Shown: positions 25,911 through 34,987, counted from the first letter of the stretch. The stretch: DNA of 64,000 bases from Paenibacillus xylanivorans (GCF_001280595.1 NZ_LITU01000083.1:261473-325472), one strand, 5' to 3'. Translations and numbers: made by a program. Notes: generated by a model from the letters alone, not told the origin.

Positions 25911-25935
25911 AAGCAGTAATATAGATAGACACACC

Positions 25936-25981
25936 AAAGGTGTACTGTGTATTCCCACTCGGGATCGCAGTACACCTTTTT
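25936..25981. terminator. Bidirectional terminator between lysC and comB
   Basis: AAAGGTGTACTG and CAGTACACCTTT, 12 bases each, around a 20-base loop, between two converging genes. Confidence 0.9.
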
Positions 25982-25988
25982 AGGTTGT

Positions 25989-26738
25989 TTACAGTAATTT
26001 AAACATCCGTTCCTTACGCGTTCCTCTGAATGGTTGCATCCGGTTCCCTTCACCCATCTCTGGAACGCAGTCCAGCAAGTTCAATTGGGTGCAATACGTT
26101 ACGTCATGCATTCTGCCCAGCCTCTCCAGCCTTCGGCCACCAGCGGATACTCTAACCAGATCGGGCAATTTGTCCTCAGCATGAGTTGCAGCCTGATGGA
26201 GTACCAGGCCCAGATCGTTGAGCATGATGGGAAAAGGGGATTGCCGATACAATTCTTCAATTATGCTACCTGCACACAAGCCATCTTCCATTGCAAACTC
26301 ATCTTGATCCCCGGCACATAACAATAGGATATCCCTGCGCAGCTCGCACAGAACAGACGCGACAGCCTGCACATTGAGAAATGAGCCTGCAAGTACATGT
26401 TTGGCCTTGGATGCTTTGATGAGGGCACGTGTACCATCTGTCGTAGTCAGAATAATGGTTTTGCCCGCAATGCTTGGCGTCATATATTCATAGGGGGAAT
26501 TGCCCACCTCGAATCCTGTAATTTTTTTATCAAAACGCTCTCCGCCACGAATGGCATCCTTCACGTTCAATTGTTTCGCTTGAGGAACCGTCTCTACAGC
26601 AATCACATCCGCCGCATCATATGCCAGTGCCGTAACAATCGTACTGGTCGTTCGCAACACATCGATTACAACCACACATCGTCCTGCAATATCCATTCTT
26701 CGAACTTCATTCACATTACCTACTACATCGACTCTCAC
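25989..26738 (-). CDS. comB: 2-phosphosulfolactate phosphatase (ComB family)
   Basis: ComB-family phosphatase of 249 aa that removes phosphate from 2-phosphosulfolactate to give sulfolactate. Seen: CVVIDVLRTTSTIVTAL near the N-terminus (the conserved D-x-L-R-T-T/S), GNSPYEY, ILTTTDGTRAL, FLNVQAVASVL, and LLCAGDQDEFAMEDGLCAGSII. GTG 26738 stands 9 bases after AAAGGAG; TTG 26747 abuts the site. In Bacillus sulfolactate is a spore component, which suits its place beside spoIIIA, although no other gene of that pathway is in the window. Confidence 0.92.
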   Translation of the reverse strand: MRVDVVGNVNEVRRMDIAGRCVVVIDVLRTTSTIVTALAYDAADVIAVETVPQAKQLNVKDAIRGGERFDKKITGFEVGNSPYEYMTPSIAGKTIILTTTDGTRALIKASKAKHVLAGSFLNVQAVASVLCELRRDILLLCAGDQDEFAMEDGLCAGSIIEELYRQSPFPIMLNDLGLVLHQAATHAEDKLPDLVRVSAGGRRLERLGRMHDVTYCTQLNLLDCVPEMGEGNRMQPFRGTRKERMFKLL

Positions 26739-26924
26739 TCCCCACAACTCCTTTCTATACTTGGGGTAGGTGGTTCTGTCCTTTTTTTATCCCGGAATGA
26801 ATATCACCTGTCTGCAAGCACTATATGCAATTGGATCTAGACGGGTGCCTAGAACTAGAACAGTAGGCTGATCTATGATTTTTCAACTCTCATCCCTATT
26901 TTGAAGAAAATGATAGATTTCAGC

Positions 26925-26954
26925 GTCATAAAATCAATGTACACACATAAACTT
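26925..26954 (+). promoter_or_regulatory. Candidate sigmaE promoter of the spoIIIA operon
   Basis: GTCATAAA (26925-26932), 13 bases, CATAAACTT (26946-26954), about 60 bases before spoIIIAA. It resembles the sigmaE pattern (GTCATATT ... CATACAAT), the sigma factor known to drive spoIIIA in the mother cell. Confidence 0.5.
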
Positions 26955-27015
26955 GAGATATGAACAAGCACCAGGAACGCAATAAAACCGAATTCAAGGT
27001 TGGAGGGGCCTATTC

Positions 27016-28020
27016 ATGATGGTGAACTGGAAGGATATCTTTCCGGAACCGATTCGAACCATTCTGGGAAGAATGCCGCCCGCTTTATTAGATAAAGTGG
27101 AGGAAGTACGTATCCGTGAAGGAAGACCTCTGGAAATCAATGCAGGAGATACCTATCACTTCCTCACACCCCAGGGCAGTCCGACTTCGAAGCCTGATGA
27201 AGCCTATATTCCCTTAAAAGAGGTAACACACAGGCTGCTGGATCTGATCAGCAATCATTCGCTTTATACATTGGAAGAGGAGCTGCGTAAAGGGTTCATC
27301 ACCATTCCCGGCGGGCATCGAATCGGACTGGCTGGCCGGACAGTGCTAAGTGGCGGTCGCGTCGAATACTTGCGCGACATCAATGGCTTCAATGTCAGGG
27401 TGGCCCGAGAGATTCACGGAGTCGCTGATCGGGTTCTGCCTTATCTGCTGGACATGAAAAGTGGACAGGTCATGCACACCTTAATTCTTTCACCCCCGCA
27501 GCAAGGCAAGACCACATTACTGAGGGATCTGGCAAGACAGATTAGCAGTGGAACCAAACTTACAGGTACCAATGAGCTTGTTCAGGGCATACGTCCACGT
27601 CTAAAGGTTGGCATCGTTGATGAGCGGTCTGAAATCGCTGGTAGTTACAAGGGCGTGCCGGGATTTGACGTGGGACCCCGCACCGATGTCATGGACGGTT
27701 GTCCAAAGGCAGAAGGCATGATGATGATGCTTCGCTCCATGTCTCCGGATGTCCTGATCGTGGACGAGATAGGCCGCCCTGAAGATGCGGAGGCGGTGAT
27801 GGAAGCACTCCATGCTGGCGTATCTGTCATCGCTACTGCCCACGGTCGTGATTTGGCCGAGCTTTCTTCCAGACCTGCGCTGAGGACCCTGATCGTTGAG
27901 CAGATGTTTCAGCGCTATGTACAGCTGCAGCGGACGAGCCGGGGCATGACCTTTCGCTTGGCCGATGGCAAAATGCGTGGTCTCCAGCAGACAGAAGTGG
28001 GAGGTGAGGCATTTGGTTAA
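27016..28020 (+). CDS. spoIIIAA: Stage III sporulation protein AA, ATPase
   Basis: Secretion-type ATPase of 334 aa, proposed to power the SpoIIIA-SpoIIQ channel between mother cell and forespore. Seen: P-loop SPPQQGKTTLLRDLARQ at about residues 158-173, the Walker B region VLIVDEIGRPEDAEAV, and IATAHGRDLAEL. Close to the usual family length. ATG 27016 or 27019 behind GGAGGGGCC. First gene of an eight-gene operon, tightly coupled to spoIIIAB. Confidence 0.96.
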   Translation: MMVNWKDIFPEPIRTILGRMPPALLDKVEEVRIREGRPLEINAGDTYHFLTPQGSPTSKPDEAYIPLKEVTHRLLDLISNHSLYTLEEELRKGFITIPGGHRIGLAGRTVLSGGRVEYLRDINGFNVRVAREIHGVADRVLPYLLDMKSGQVMHTLILSPPQQGKTTLLRDLARQISSGTKLTGTNELVQGIRPRLKVGIVDERSEIAGSYKGVPGFDVGPRTDVMDGCPKAEGMMMMLRSMSPDVLIVDEIGRPEDAEAVMEALHAGVSVIATAHGRDLAELSSRPALRTLIVEQMFQRYVQLQRTSRGMTFRLADGKMRGLQQTEVGGEAFG

Positions 28021-28531
28021 CATGCTCGGTGCCGTCATCATTCTGCTGGCCAGTACCCTCGCCGGATTTTACAAGGCAAGGCAGTATGCCTTGAGGCCCA
28101 GACAACTGCGTGAATTAATCGCCGCTCTCCAGCGGTTGATGACCGAGATTAACTACGGGCTGACTCCGTTGCCTGATGCCATGGGGAAAATGGGAGCCCA
28201 AACGAAAGAACCTGTTCGGACGTTGTTCCTCCACGCAGCCAGGCAGATGGAACCTCCTCATGGTCACACTGCTCTTGAGAGTCTGCAGTCTGGTATAGAA
28301 GAGGCGTGGGGAAGATCAGCCATGAAGGCAGACGAGCGGGAGGTCATGCTGCAATTGAGCTTCAGCCTTGGCACCAGCGATCGTCAAGATCAGACCAAGC
28401 ACATCTCGTTAGCCATTCAGCAACTAATGCATGAGGAATCCCGTGCCCAAGCCGATCAAATGAAATATGAACGAATGTGCCGCAGTCTCGGGATGCTTGT
28501 CGGAGCGTTAATCGTCATTCTGATCTTCTGA
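28013..28531 (+). CDS. spoIIIAB: Stage III sporulation protein AB
   Basis: Membrane-anchored protein of 172 aa with similarity to type II secretion GspF proteins; part of the SpoIIIA channel. Seen: an N-terminal helix (NMLGAVIILLASTLAGF), RPRQLRELIAALQRLMTEI, YGLTPLPDAM, a soluble helical core, and a C-terminal hydrophobic tail (SLGMLVGALIVILIF). TTG 28013 follows GGAGGTGAGG by 5 bases and overlaps the end of spoIIIAA; ATG 28022 is the alternative. Confidence 0.94.
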   Translation: MVNMLGAVIILLASTLAGFYKARQYALRPRQLRELIAALQRLMTEINYGLTPLPDAMGKMGAQTKEPVRTLFLHAARQMEPPHGHTALESLQSGIEEAWGRSAMKADEREVMLQLSFSLGTSDRQDQTKHISLAIQQLMHEESRAQADQMKYERMCRSLGMLVGALIVILIF

Positions 28532-28560
28532 AATAGCCGGGATAGTGAGGTGCCAAGGTC

Positions 28561-28764
28561 ATGAATTTAGAAGTGAACGCAATCTTTCAAATTGCGGGCA
28601 TCGGAATCATCATTGCGATGATTCATACGGTGCTGAAACAAATGGGAAAGGAAGATATGGCTCACTGGGTGACCGTGATCGGATTTGTCGTTGTATTGTT
28701 CATGGTGGTCCGTATGCTGGACAGCCTGCTGCAAGAGATCAAATCGATATTTCTTTTTCAATGA
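28561..28764 (+). CDS. spoIIIAC: Stage III sporulation protein AC
   Basis: Small membrane protein of 67 aa with two hydrophobic helices (about residues 9-26 and 37-52). Sequence FQIAGIGIIIAMIHTVLKQMGKED is typical of SpoIIIAC. Part of the mother-cell side of the feeding channel. GTGAGGTG lies just upstream. Confidence 0.95.
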   Translation: MNLEVNAIFQIAGIGIIIAMIHTVLKQMGKEDMAHWVTVIGFVVVLFMVVRMLDSLLQEIKSIFLFQ

Positions 28765-28796
28765 AAACGGTCATGAAGCCGGGATGGTGGTGACCT

Positions 28797-29186
28797 GTGG
28801 AAATTATCCAAGTGGTAGGCCTGGCGCTCATCGCAACGGTGCTCATTCTAGTTATTAAAGAACAGAAGCCCATGTTCGCTTTTCTGATTGCTGCCGCGAC
28901 TGGCATCGTGATCTTCATGCTGCTGATTGGCAAGATTGGCGCAGTGATCGAAGTGTTGAAACGGCTTGCCGAGAATTCAGGCATGGAGAGCATTTATCTA
29001 AAAACCGTACTGAAAATTATAGGCATAGCGTACATTGCTGAGTTCGGGGCACAGATTGTCAGGGATGCAGGCCAGGAGAGCATTGCTTCCAAAATTGAAC
29101 TTGCTGGCAAGGTGCTGATCCTTGTACTCGCCATACCGATCATCAGCATTATTATCGAAACCGTCATGAAGCTGATGCCGGTGTAG
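28797..29186 (+). CDS. spoIIIAD: Stage III sporulation protein AD
   Basis: Membrane protein of 129 aa with four hydrophobic stretches. Seen: EIIQVVGLALIATVLILVIK and ILVIKEQKPMFAFLIAAATG at the N-terminus, VLKIIGIAYIAEFGAQIVRD in the middle. GTG start behind GATGGTGGTG. Membrane component of the SpoIIIA complex. Confidence 0.95.
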   Translation: MEIIQVVGLALIATVLILVIKEQKPMFAFLIAAATGIVIFMLLIGKIGAVIEVLKRLAENSGMESIYLKTVLKIIGIAYIAEFGAQIVRDAGQESIASKIELAGKVLILVLAIPIISIIIETVMKLMPV

Positions 29187-29207
29187 AGGGAGGCGTGCGG
29201 ACTTCAT

Positions 29208-30398
29208 ATGAAAATGATGCATCACAAGCCGCAGTGGCGCCTTACCTTCGTGCTGACGCTGTGTTTTCTGTTTGCGATCATAGGACAGGTCGCCGCTGGT
29301 TCTCCCTCAGGAGAGTGGATGCAGCAGCAGGCTGACCAGCTTCCTAAGGATCAGGTGGAAAAATATTGGGATCAACTCATGCAGCAATACGGCGGTTTTT
29401 TCCCGGAAGGAAAAACGCCTTCCTTTATGGATATGTTAATCCCCGGCAATGAAGGGTTCAGCCTGAAGTCGGTGTTTATAGCGATAGGAACCTTCATGCT
29501 GCATGAGATTTTATATAACGGCAAACTTCTGGTCACGATTGTGATGCTAAGTGTGCTAAGCATGATTCTGGAGACGCTGCAAACCGCTTTTGAGAAAAAC
29601 AATATTAGCAAAATCGCTTACTCCATCTGTTACATGGTCATTATTATCATCGCCATCAACAGCTTCAGTGTGGCGATTGGATACGCCAAGGATGCTATAG
29701 CTAGCATGATCAACTTTATGATGGCCATGGTGCCCCTGTTGTTTACACTGCTGGCTTCAATGGGAAATGTCATTACCGTATCTGTAACCCATCCGCTTAT
29801 CATTTTCATGATTCATCTGGTCGGTACATTGATTCACATGCTGGTATTCCCGCTACTCTTCTTTTCGGCAGTATTACATCTCGTCAGTTCCTTGTCCGAC
29901 AAGTACAAGCTGACACAGCTGGCAGACTTGTTACGGAACATTAGTGTGGCTCTGCTCGGTATACTGCTTACGATGTTCCTGGGCGTCATTTCGGTGCAGG
30001 GAGCATCAGGCTCCGTGGCAGATGGTGTCAGTCTGAAAGCGGCGAAGTACATTGCAGGCAACTTTGTCCCCATTGTCGGCAGAACGTTTGCGGATGCAAC
30101 CGACACGGTTATCACAGCGTCACTGCTGGTGAAAAATGCAATCGGACTAACGGGTGTCATCATCATCTTGTTTTTATGCGCGTTTCCCGCGCTTAAAATT
30201 CTGACACTAGCCCTGATCTACAACATTACTGGCGCAATTATGCAACCGCTAGGCGATACCCCGATTGTAGGGTGTCTGCAGGCAATTGGCAAAAGCATGA
30301 TTTACGTATTTGCAGCACTGGCGGCCGTTGGACTGATGTTTTTTCTGGCAATCACGATCCTGCTAACCGCAGGCAATCTGACCGTCATGATGAGATGA
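29208..30398 (+). CDS. spoIIIAE: Stage III sporulation protein AE
   Basis: Polytopic membrane protein of 396 aa. Seen: a signal-like hydrophobic N-terminus (about residues 10-30), an external segment, then seven or eight helices including MLHEILYNGKLLVTIVMLSV and FCVPALKI-like FLCAFPALKILTLALIYNI; conserved EWMQQQADQ near residue 36. Large integral component of the SpoIIIA channel. Spaced 22 bases after spoIIIAD. Confidence 0.95.
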   Translation: MKMMHHKPQWRLTFVLTLCFLFAIIGQVAAGSPSGEWMQQQADQLPKDQVEKYWDQLMQQYGGFFPEGKTPSFMDMLIPGNEGFSLKSVFIAIGTFMLHEILYNGKLLVTIVMLSVLSMILETLQTAFEKNNISKIAYSICYMVIIIIAINSFSVAIGYAKDAIASMINFMMAMVPLLFTLLASMGNVITVSVTHPLIIFMIHLVGTLIHMLVFPLLFFSAVLHLVSSLSDKYKLTQLADLLRNISVALLGILLTMFLGVISVQGASGSVADGVSLKAAKYIAGNFVPIVGRTFADATDTVITASLLVKNAIGLTGVIIILFLCAFPALKILTLALIYNITGAIMQPLGDTPIVGCLQAIGKSMIYVFAALAAVGLMFFLAITILLTAGNLTVMMR

Positions 30399-30427
30399 GA
30401 GGATGCTTAGAGAAAGGGGTTGGAAGG

Positions 30428-31309
30428 ATGGGGTGGCTGAGCAGCTGGCTCCGGGAATTGATCATGATCGTTCTGCTGGCAACTTTCGTGGATATGTTGT
30501 TGCCCAATCGATCCATGGAACGCTATGTCAAGCTTGTGCTGAGCCTTCTTATCCTGCTGACCCTGTTATCTCCCATAACGAAGCTCTTGAAAAGTGATCC
30601 GGTTGGTGAGCTTAAGCGAGCGATGACTGCCATGGATTCTCCATCAGATGGAAATGCAACACTTGAACAGATTTTGGCTCAGGGAAAGCGGCTTCAATCC
30701 AATGAACAGGAACAATCACTGCAATGGACAGCCAAAGAACTGGCAAACGTAATGAAAGGGCAGATTGAAGAAACAACCGGGGAGCGAGTGCAGTCCGTCG
30801 AGGTAAAGCTCGCCATGGATACAACCAAGCAGGAGACGGATTTGGCATCCTCGGTTGAACTTCCCGTGATCCAGTATGTTTTGGTAGAGATGGCAGGTGA
30901 GACAGCAGCCGGGAAAGTCAACTCCAATACAGGTCAACAGGAAGCAGCGGCAAGTACAAAACCGATATTCGGCTCTGACCCGGAATCTGAACCCATTGAA
31001 TCGACTCCAGTTCAAGAGCCAATTCAGATCGGTCAGATTGAGGTGCCAGATGTACAGGTAGAGGTGAACAGCGGTAACAATCGTGAAAGTAGCAGCGTGG
31101 ATAACGGGAATTCTGGCGATTCGCAAAATGGACAGGAAGTTGAATCCACACCTGTTTCGGGTGAACAGGCAGAGACAAACTTTCAGCAAGGACAGACCTC
31201 TTCCCGATCAGAACGTGCAGTACAAATTATTACGCTATTGACAGAGAAGTGGGATATTGATGCAAACAAAGTACAGGTGAAAGAAAATAAAAGCGCTTCG
31301 GCGCTGTGA
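30428..31309 (+). CDS. spoIIIAF: Stage III sporulation protein AF
   Basis: Membrane-anchored protein of 293 aa. Seen: WLSSWLRELIMIVLLATFVDML and two N-terminal helices, MERYVKLVLSLLILLTLLSPI, an external domain, a long Gln/Glu/Pro/Ser-rich region at about 170-260, and the family C-terminus AVQIITLLTEKWDIDANKVQV. It is longer than the B. subtilis protein (about 206 aa) because of the low-complexity part. ATG 30428 follows GGAAGG. The upstream in-frame stretch overlaps spoIIIAE and is not taken as coding. Confidence 0.94.
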   Translation: MGWLSSWLRELIMIVLLATFVDMLLPNRSMERYVKLVLSLLILLTLLSPITKLLKSDPVGELKRAMTAMDSPSDGNATLEQILAQGKRLQSNEQEQSLQWTAKELANVMKGQIEETTGERVQSVEVKLAMDTTKQETDLASSVELPVIQYVLVEMAGETAAGKVNSNTGQQEAAASTKPIFGSDPESEPIESTPVQEPIQIGQIEVPDVQVEVNSGNNRESSSVDNGNSGDSQNGQEVESTPVSGEQAETNFQQGQTSSRSERAVQIITLLTEKWDIDANKVQVKENKSASAL

Positions 31310-31324
31310 GAAGGAGGGTATCCG

Positions 31325-31963
31325 ATGAGGCAATGGCTCAAAAAGATGGAAAGCTGGTTTGGTGGAGGAGAAGGCGGACAACGGCGCAGTCAAACCTTTC
31401 GCTGGCTGATTATCCTTGGTTTGATTGGAGTGGGAATTATGTTGTTCAACTCCTTCGTCAATGTCAAAAAGATTGATTCCGAAAATATCGGTCGCGAGCC
31501 TCCTGATCCGGCTACATCCATGGCATCTATACAGACGGACCTGACGGATCAGAATCCATTTCAGGCGATAGAGATCGCATTTGAGGACAAGATCAAGGGT
31601 GTGTTGGAAAATATCGTAGGTGTGGGAACCGTTGATGTGATGGTTACCGTGGATTCTACTGAGGAGCTTGTTGTGCAGCGTAATGTGAAGGATTCGCAGC
31701 AGCTCACCGAAGAGACGGATGCCAACGGGGGTAAGCGGCATATGACGCAGTATACCCGGGATGGTGAGATTATTACGTATGAAATATCAGGGGATCAGAC
31801 ACCGATTGTCACGAAGAAGCTCAAACCGCAGATCCGGGGCGTGCTTGTTGTTGCCAGAGGTGCAGAGAATAAGGTTGTGAAGGACCTGATTACAGATGCT
31901 GTGGAAAAAGGACTGAATGTTGCGGCTTATCGAATTTCGGTTGTTCCGCGCAAGCAGGATTAG
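31325..31963 (+). CDS. spoIIIAG: Stage III sporulation protein AG
   Basis: Ring-forming channel protein of 212 aa. Seen: one membrane helix at about residues 25-44 (FRWLIILGLIGVGIMLFNSF), then a ring-building-motif domain with VGVGTVDVMVTVDSTEELVV and IRGVLVVARGAENKVVKDLI. Anchored in the outer forespore membrane, facing the intermembrane space. GAAGGAGGG before the ATG. Confidence 0.95.
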   Translation: MRQWLKKMESWFGGGEGGQRRSQTFRWLIILGLIGVGIMLFNSFVNVKKIDSENIGREPPDPATSMASIQTDLTDQNPFQAIEIAFEDKIKGVLENIVGVGTVDVMVTVDSTEELVVQRNVKDSQQLTEETDANGGKRHMTQYTRDGEIITYEISGDQTPIVTKKLKPQIRGVLVVARGAENKVVKDLITDAVEKGLNVAAYRISVVPRKQD

Positions 31964-32029
31964 TCCGGAACCATGAATCACAAGATTTGATTGTCACAAG
32001 AATGAAGCCAATTCGAGGAGGAAGTTCTA

Positions 32030-32881
32030 ATGAATAACAAACGTCAAACGGTATGGCTCGTATCCATGCTGAGTCTGATGGTCATTTTGTCCGCCTATTA
32101 CCTGTTCACTGAAGATTCCGGTCCGGTTAATACGCCTGTAGCTGACAGCACGCAGGTGGATGGCATGAAGCAGGGAGAAGCAAAAGAAACAGCTGGAATC
32201 CTTGATCCGACAGAAGGTTTGGTTGTAAATGAAGTGGTCAATGGCGGTGAAGTTACTGGGACTGAAGGAGAGCAAACTGCAACTGAATCTGTTGATAATC
32301 CTGCGGTTGTAGACGGTAAAGAAGCTGGAGACACCGAGAAATCACCGGCTGCGGAATCGGGGGAGAAACAAGGCGAAGCGGGTAAAGGGAGCGAGAAAGG
32401 GAGCGAGAAAGGGACAGACAAAGGCGCAGCAACCACTCCTGAGACAAATGCCGGAACAGACGGCAGTGCAACGAAGACCGACGAGGATGTCCTCAAGGAG
32501 ATGGAGGAGCAGAATACAGCGGCGTCCGCTAGCAGCCAGTTCCAAAACTACCAGTGGCAGCGTGAGGAGAGCAACAACCGCAAATATGAGGAACTCATGA
32601 CCGTTGCGGGCGATCTGAGCAAAACGCCAGAGGAAAATGCCAAGGCAACAGAGCAACTTCGTACGCTTGAAGAAAAAGAAGCCAAAATCAATGGCATTGA
32701 GGAAACACTGTCGCAACAGTTTGCCAATGCAATCGTTCAAGAGGATGCCGACAAGTATAAAGTTGTTGTTCTTAGTGACAAACTGGATGTAAAACAGGCA
32801 GTTTCCATTGTGGATCTGGTGATGAAAGAACTGGCTGTATCCCAAAATAAAATCAGCGTGCAATACGTGACAGAACAGTAA
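32030..32881 (+). CDS. spoIIIAH: Stage III sporulation protein AH
   Basis: Partner of SpoIIQ across the intermembrane space; 283 aa. Seen: an N-terminal helix (about residues 8-24), a Glu/Gly/Lys-rich spacer with the near-repeat KGSEKGSEKGTDKG at about 119-132, and the C-terminal YscJ/FliF-like domain (NYQWQREESNNRKYEEL ... SIVDLVMKELAVSQNKISV). Longer than the B. subtilis protein because of the spacer. GAGGAGGAAG precedes the ATG. Last gene of the operon. Confidence 0.95.
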   Translation: MNNKRQTVWLVSMLSLMVILSAYYLFTEDSGPVNTPVADSTQVDGMKQGEAKETAGILDPTEGLVVNEVVNGGEVTGTEGEQTATESVDNPAVVDGKEAGDTEKSPAAESGEKQGEAGKGSEKGSEKGTDKGAATTPETNAGTDGSATKTDEDVLKEMEEQNTAASASSQFQNYQWQREESNNRKYEELMTVAGDLSKTPEENAKATEQLRTLEEKEAKINGIEETLSQQFANAIVQEDADKYKVVVLSDKLDVKQAVSIVDLVMKELAVSQNKISVQYVTEQ

Positions 32882-32901
32882 TCCAAATCATGGAAAAGTG
32901 G

Positions 32902-32940
32902 CCCTGAGAGCTGGATCAGATCTCGGGCTCTTTCCATTTT
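32902..32940 (+). terminator. Probable terminator after spoIIIAH
   Basis: CCCTGAGA and TCTCGGG form a stem around an 11-base loop, with CTCTTTCCATTTTT after it. The T-run is broken. Confidence 0.5.
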
Positions 32941-32958
32941 TAATGATTATGATATAAT
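32931..32958 (+). promoter_or_regulatory. Possible sigmaA promoter of accBC
   Basis: TTTCCA (32931-32936), 16 bases, TATAAT (32953-32958), before accB. The -35 fits at four of six positions. No FapR-type operator is seen here. Confidence 0.4.
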
Positions 32959-33014
32959 ACATAAAGCCATATGACCGTCCTAGTGAGACTGGCATGATGC
33001 CGAAGGAGTGAATA

Positions 33015-33485
33015 ATGGAAATGTTTAAATTGAGTGAGATCAAAGAGCTGATCAAACTGGTAGATGAAAGTTCCGTTCAAGAGTTGGAAATTGAAAACGA
33101 AGGATCACGTTTGTCGATTCGCAAACCGGGTAAAACCGAGTATGTTCAGGCAGCAGCTATTCAACCGCAAATGATTGCTGCACCACAGGTGCAACCGGCT
33201 GCAGTGGTAGCTGAGGCTGCTCCGCAAGTCGATACTACAAGCCATTTACATAAAATCGTATCACCGATGGTGGGTACTTTTTACAGAGCTTCCTCGCCGG
33301 AAATGGGTCCTTTTGTAAGCGCTGGTGATAAAGTTGTTGAGAAAACAACGGTATGTATCATTGAAGCGATGAAGCTGATGAACGAGCTTGATGCCGACAT
33401 CAAGGGAGAAATCGTTGAAGTGCTGGTTGAGAACGGACAGCTGGTTGAGTATGGACAACCCCTGTTCCTGGTGAAACCGGAATAA
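33015..33485 (+). CDS. accB: Biotin carboxyl carrier protein of acetyl-CoA carboxylase
   Basis: Carries CO2 on biotin for malonyl-CoA synthesis, the first step of fatty acid synthesis. 156 aa. Seen: FKLSEIKELIKLVDESSVQEL at the N-terminus, a Pro/Ala-rich linker at about 45-75, and the biotinyl domain with VSPMVGTFYRASSPE and the biotin-lysine motif EAMKLMNEL near residue 122. Followed by accC after 55 bases, as in B. subtilis. Confidence 0.97.
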   Translation: MEMFKLSEIKELIKLVDESSVQELEIENEGSRLSIRKPGKTEYVQAAAIQPQMIAAPQVQPAAVVAEAAPQVDTTSHLHKIVSPMVGTFYRASSPEMGPFVSAGDKVVEKTTVCIIEAMKLMNELDADIKGEIVEVLVENGQLVEYGQPLFLVKPE

Positions 33486-33540
33486 CGGTTATAGCCGCAT
33501 AACGGCAACTGCATGAGCTTCGAAGGAGGACAATAACGAA

Positions 33541-34884
33541 ATGAAATTTCAAAAAATACTGATTGCGAACCGTGGCGAAATTGCGGTGCGTATTATTCGT
33601 GCCTGTCGTGAAATCGGCATTTCGACGGTAGCAGTCTATTCGGAAGCGGATAAAGACTCCCTACATGTTCGTCTTGCAGATGAAGCGTATTGTATCGGGC
33701 CTACACTTTCGAAAGACAGTTATCTAAACTTCACGAACTTGATGAGTGTAGCTACACTGACGGAATGTGATGCGATCCATCCCGGGTACGGATTCTTGGC
33801 AGAGAACGCTGATTTTGCAGAAATCTGTGGTTCCTGCAATATTACGTTCATCGGCCCTTCTCCGGAAGCCATTACCAAAATGGGAGATAAGGCTGTCGCC
33901 AAACAAACGATGAAGGATGCAGGTGTACCTGTAATTCCGGGATCTGACGGTTTGGTTGAAAATATGAATGAAGCCATTATGATTGCTAGAGATATTGGAT
34001 ATCCTATCATTATCAAAGCTACCGCCGGTGGTGGAGGTAAAGGGATTCGTATTGCTGAAGATGAGGAAACGCTGATTAAGCAAATTACAGCTGCCCAGCA
34101 GGAAGCGCAGAAGGCTTTTGGCAATGCCGGAGTATATCTGGAGAAATTCCTGACAGGCATGAAACACGTGGAGATTCAGATCATTGCCGATAAGCATGGA
34201 AATGCAGTGCATCTGGGCGAACGTGATTGTTCCGTTCAGCGTCGACGTCAAAAGCTGGTGGAAGAAGCACCTTGTCCGATCCTCTCTGAAGATGTGCGTA
34301 CATCAATGGGAGAAGCGGCAGTCCGGGCAGCACTTGCCGTCGATTATTCGGGAGCAGGTACACTTGAGTTCTTGCTCAGCCCTAGCGGTGAATTTTATTT
34401 CATGGAAATGAATACTCGTATTCAGGTGGAACACCCTGTGACAGAGATGGTTACAGGTGTAGATCTGATCCGCGAAATGATCTCGGTAGCTGAAGGTCAT
34501 CCGCTCTCTTTCCGTCAGGAAGACGTTATTATCAATGGCTGGTCCATTGAATGCCGTATCAACGCAGAGGATCCGGACCGTAACTTTATGCCGTCACCAG
34601 GTAAAATTGGTTTCTACCTTGCACCAGGAGGACCGGGTGTACGTGTAGATAGTGCAGCTTATCCGGGCTACACAATTTCTCCTTATTATGACTCCATGAT
34701 TGCCAAATTGATTGTGTGGGGAGCAAACCGGGAAGAGGCTATCGCGAAGATGAAGCGTGCATTGGCTGAATTTGCGATTGAAGGCATTTCCACAACGATT
34801 CCTTTTCATCAGAAATTGCTGGAGCATCCCACGTTCGTTCGTGGTGACTTTGATATCAAATTTCTTGAGGAAAATGAGATTTAA
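33541..34884 (+). CDS. accC: Biotin carboxylase of acetyl-CoA carboxylase
   Basis: ATP-dependent carboxylation of the AccB biotin. 447 aa, the normal length. Seen: FQKILIANRGEIAVRIIRAC, the ATP-grasp loop KATAGGGGKGIRIA, HLGERDCSVQRRRQKLVEEAP, EFYFMEMNTRIQVEHPVTE with the catalytic Arg and Glu, and GWSIECRINAEDP. GAAGGAGG before the ATG. Confidence 0.98.
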   Translation: MKFQKILIANRGEIAVRIIRACREIGISTVAVYSEADKDSLHVRLADEAYCIGPTLSKDSYLNFTNLMSVATLTECDAIHPGYGFLAENADFAEICGSCNITFIGPSPEAITKMGDKAVAKQTMKDAGVPVIPGSDGLVENMNEAIMIARDIGYPIIIKATAGGGGKGIRIAEDEETLIKQITAAQQEAQKAFGNAGVYLEKFLTGMKHVEIQIIADKHGNAVHLGERDCSVQRRRQKLVEEAPCPILSEDVRTSMGEAAVRAALAVDYSGAGTLEFLLSPSGEFYFMEMNTRIQVEHPVTEMVTGVDLIREMISVAEGHPLSFRQEDVIINGWSIECRINAEDPDRNFMPSPGKIGFYLAPGGPGVRVDSAAYPGYTISPYYDSMIAKLIVWGANREEAIAKMKRALAEFAIEGISTTIPFHQKLLEHPTFVRGDFDIKFLEENEI

Positions 34885-34987
34885 AAGGTATATTGGGCTT
34901 GTTTGTCATAATGTAGCCCAAATGATATAGTATGTAATAATAAGAGCGCATGTCTCCTGCAGAGGATAAGCCGTAGGTAATAAGCGG

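Noticed and set aside
26740..27015. Lysine or other riboswitch in the comB-spoIIIA gap
   Set aside because: No conserved aptamer core or terminator was seen; only a candidate sigmaE promoter is supported.
30272..30427. Upstream in-frame extension of spoIIIAF
   Set aside because: It overlaps the coding end of spoIIIAE in another frame and has no ribosome site; ATG 30428 fits the family.
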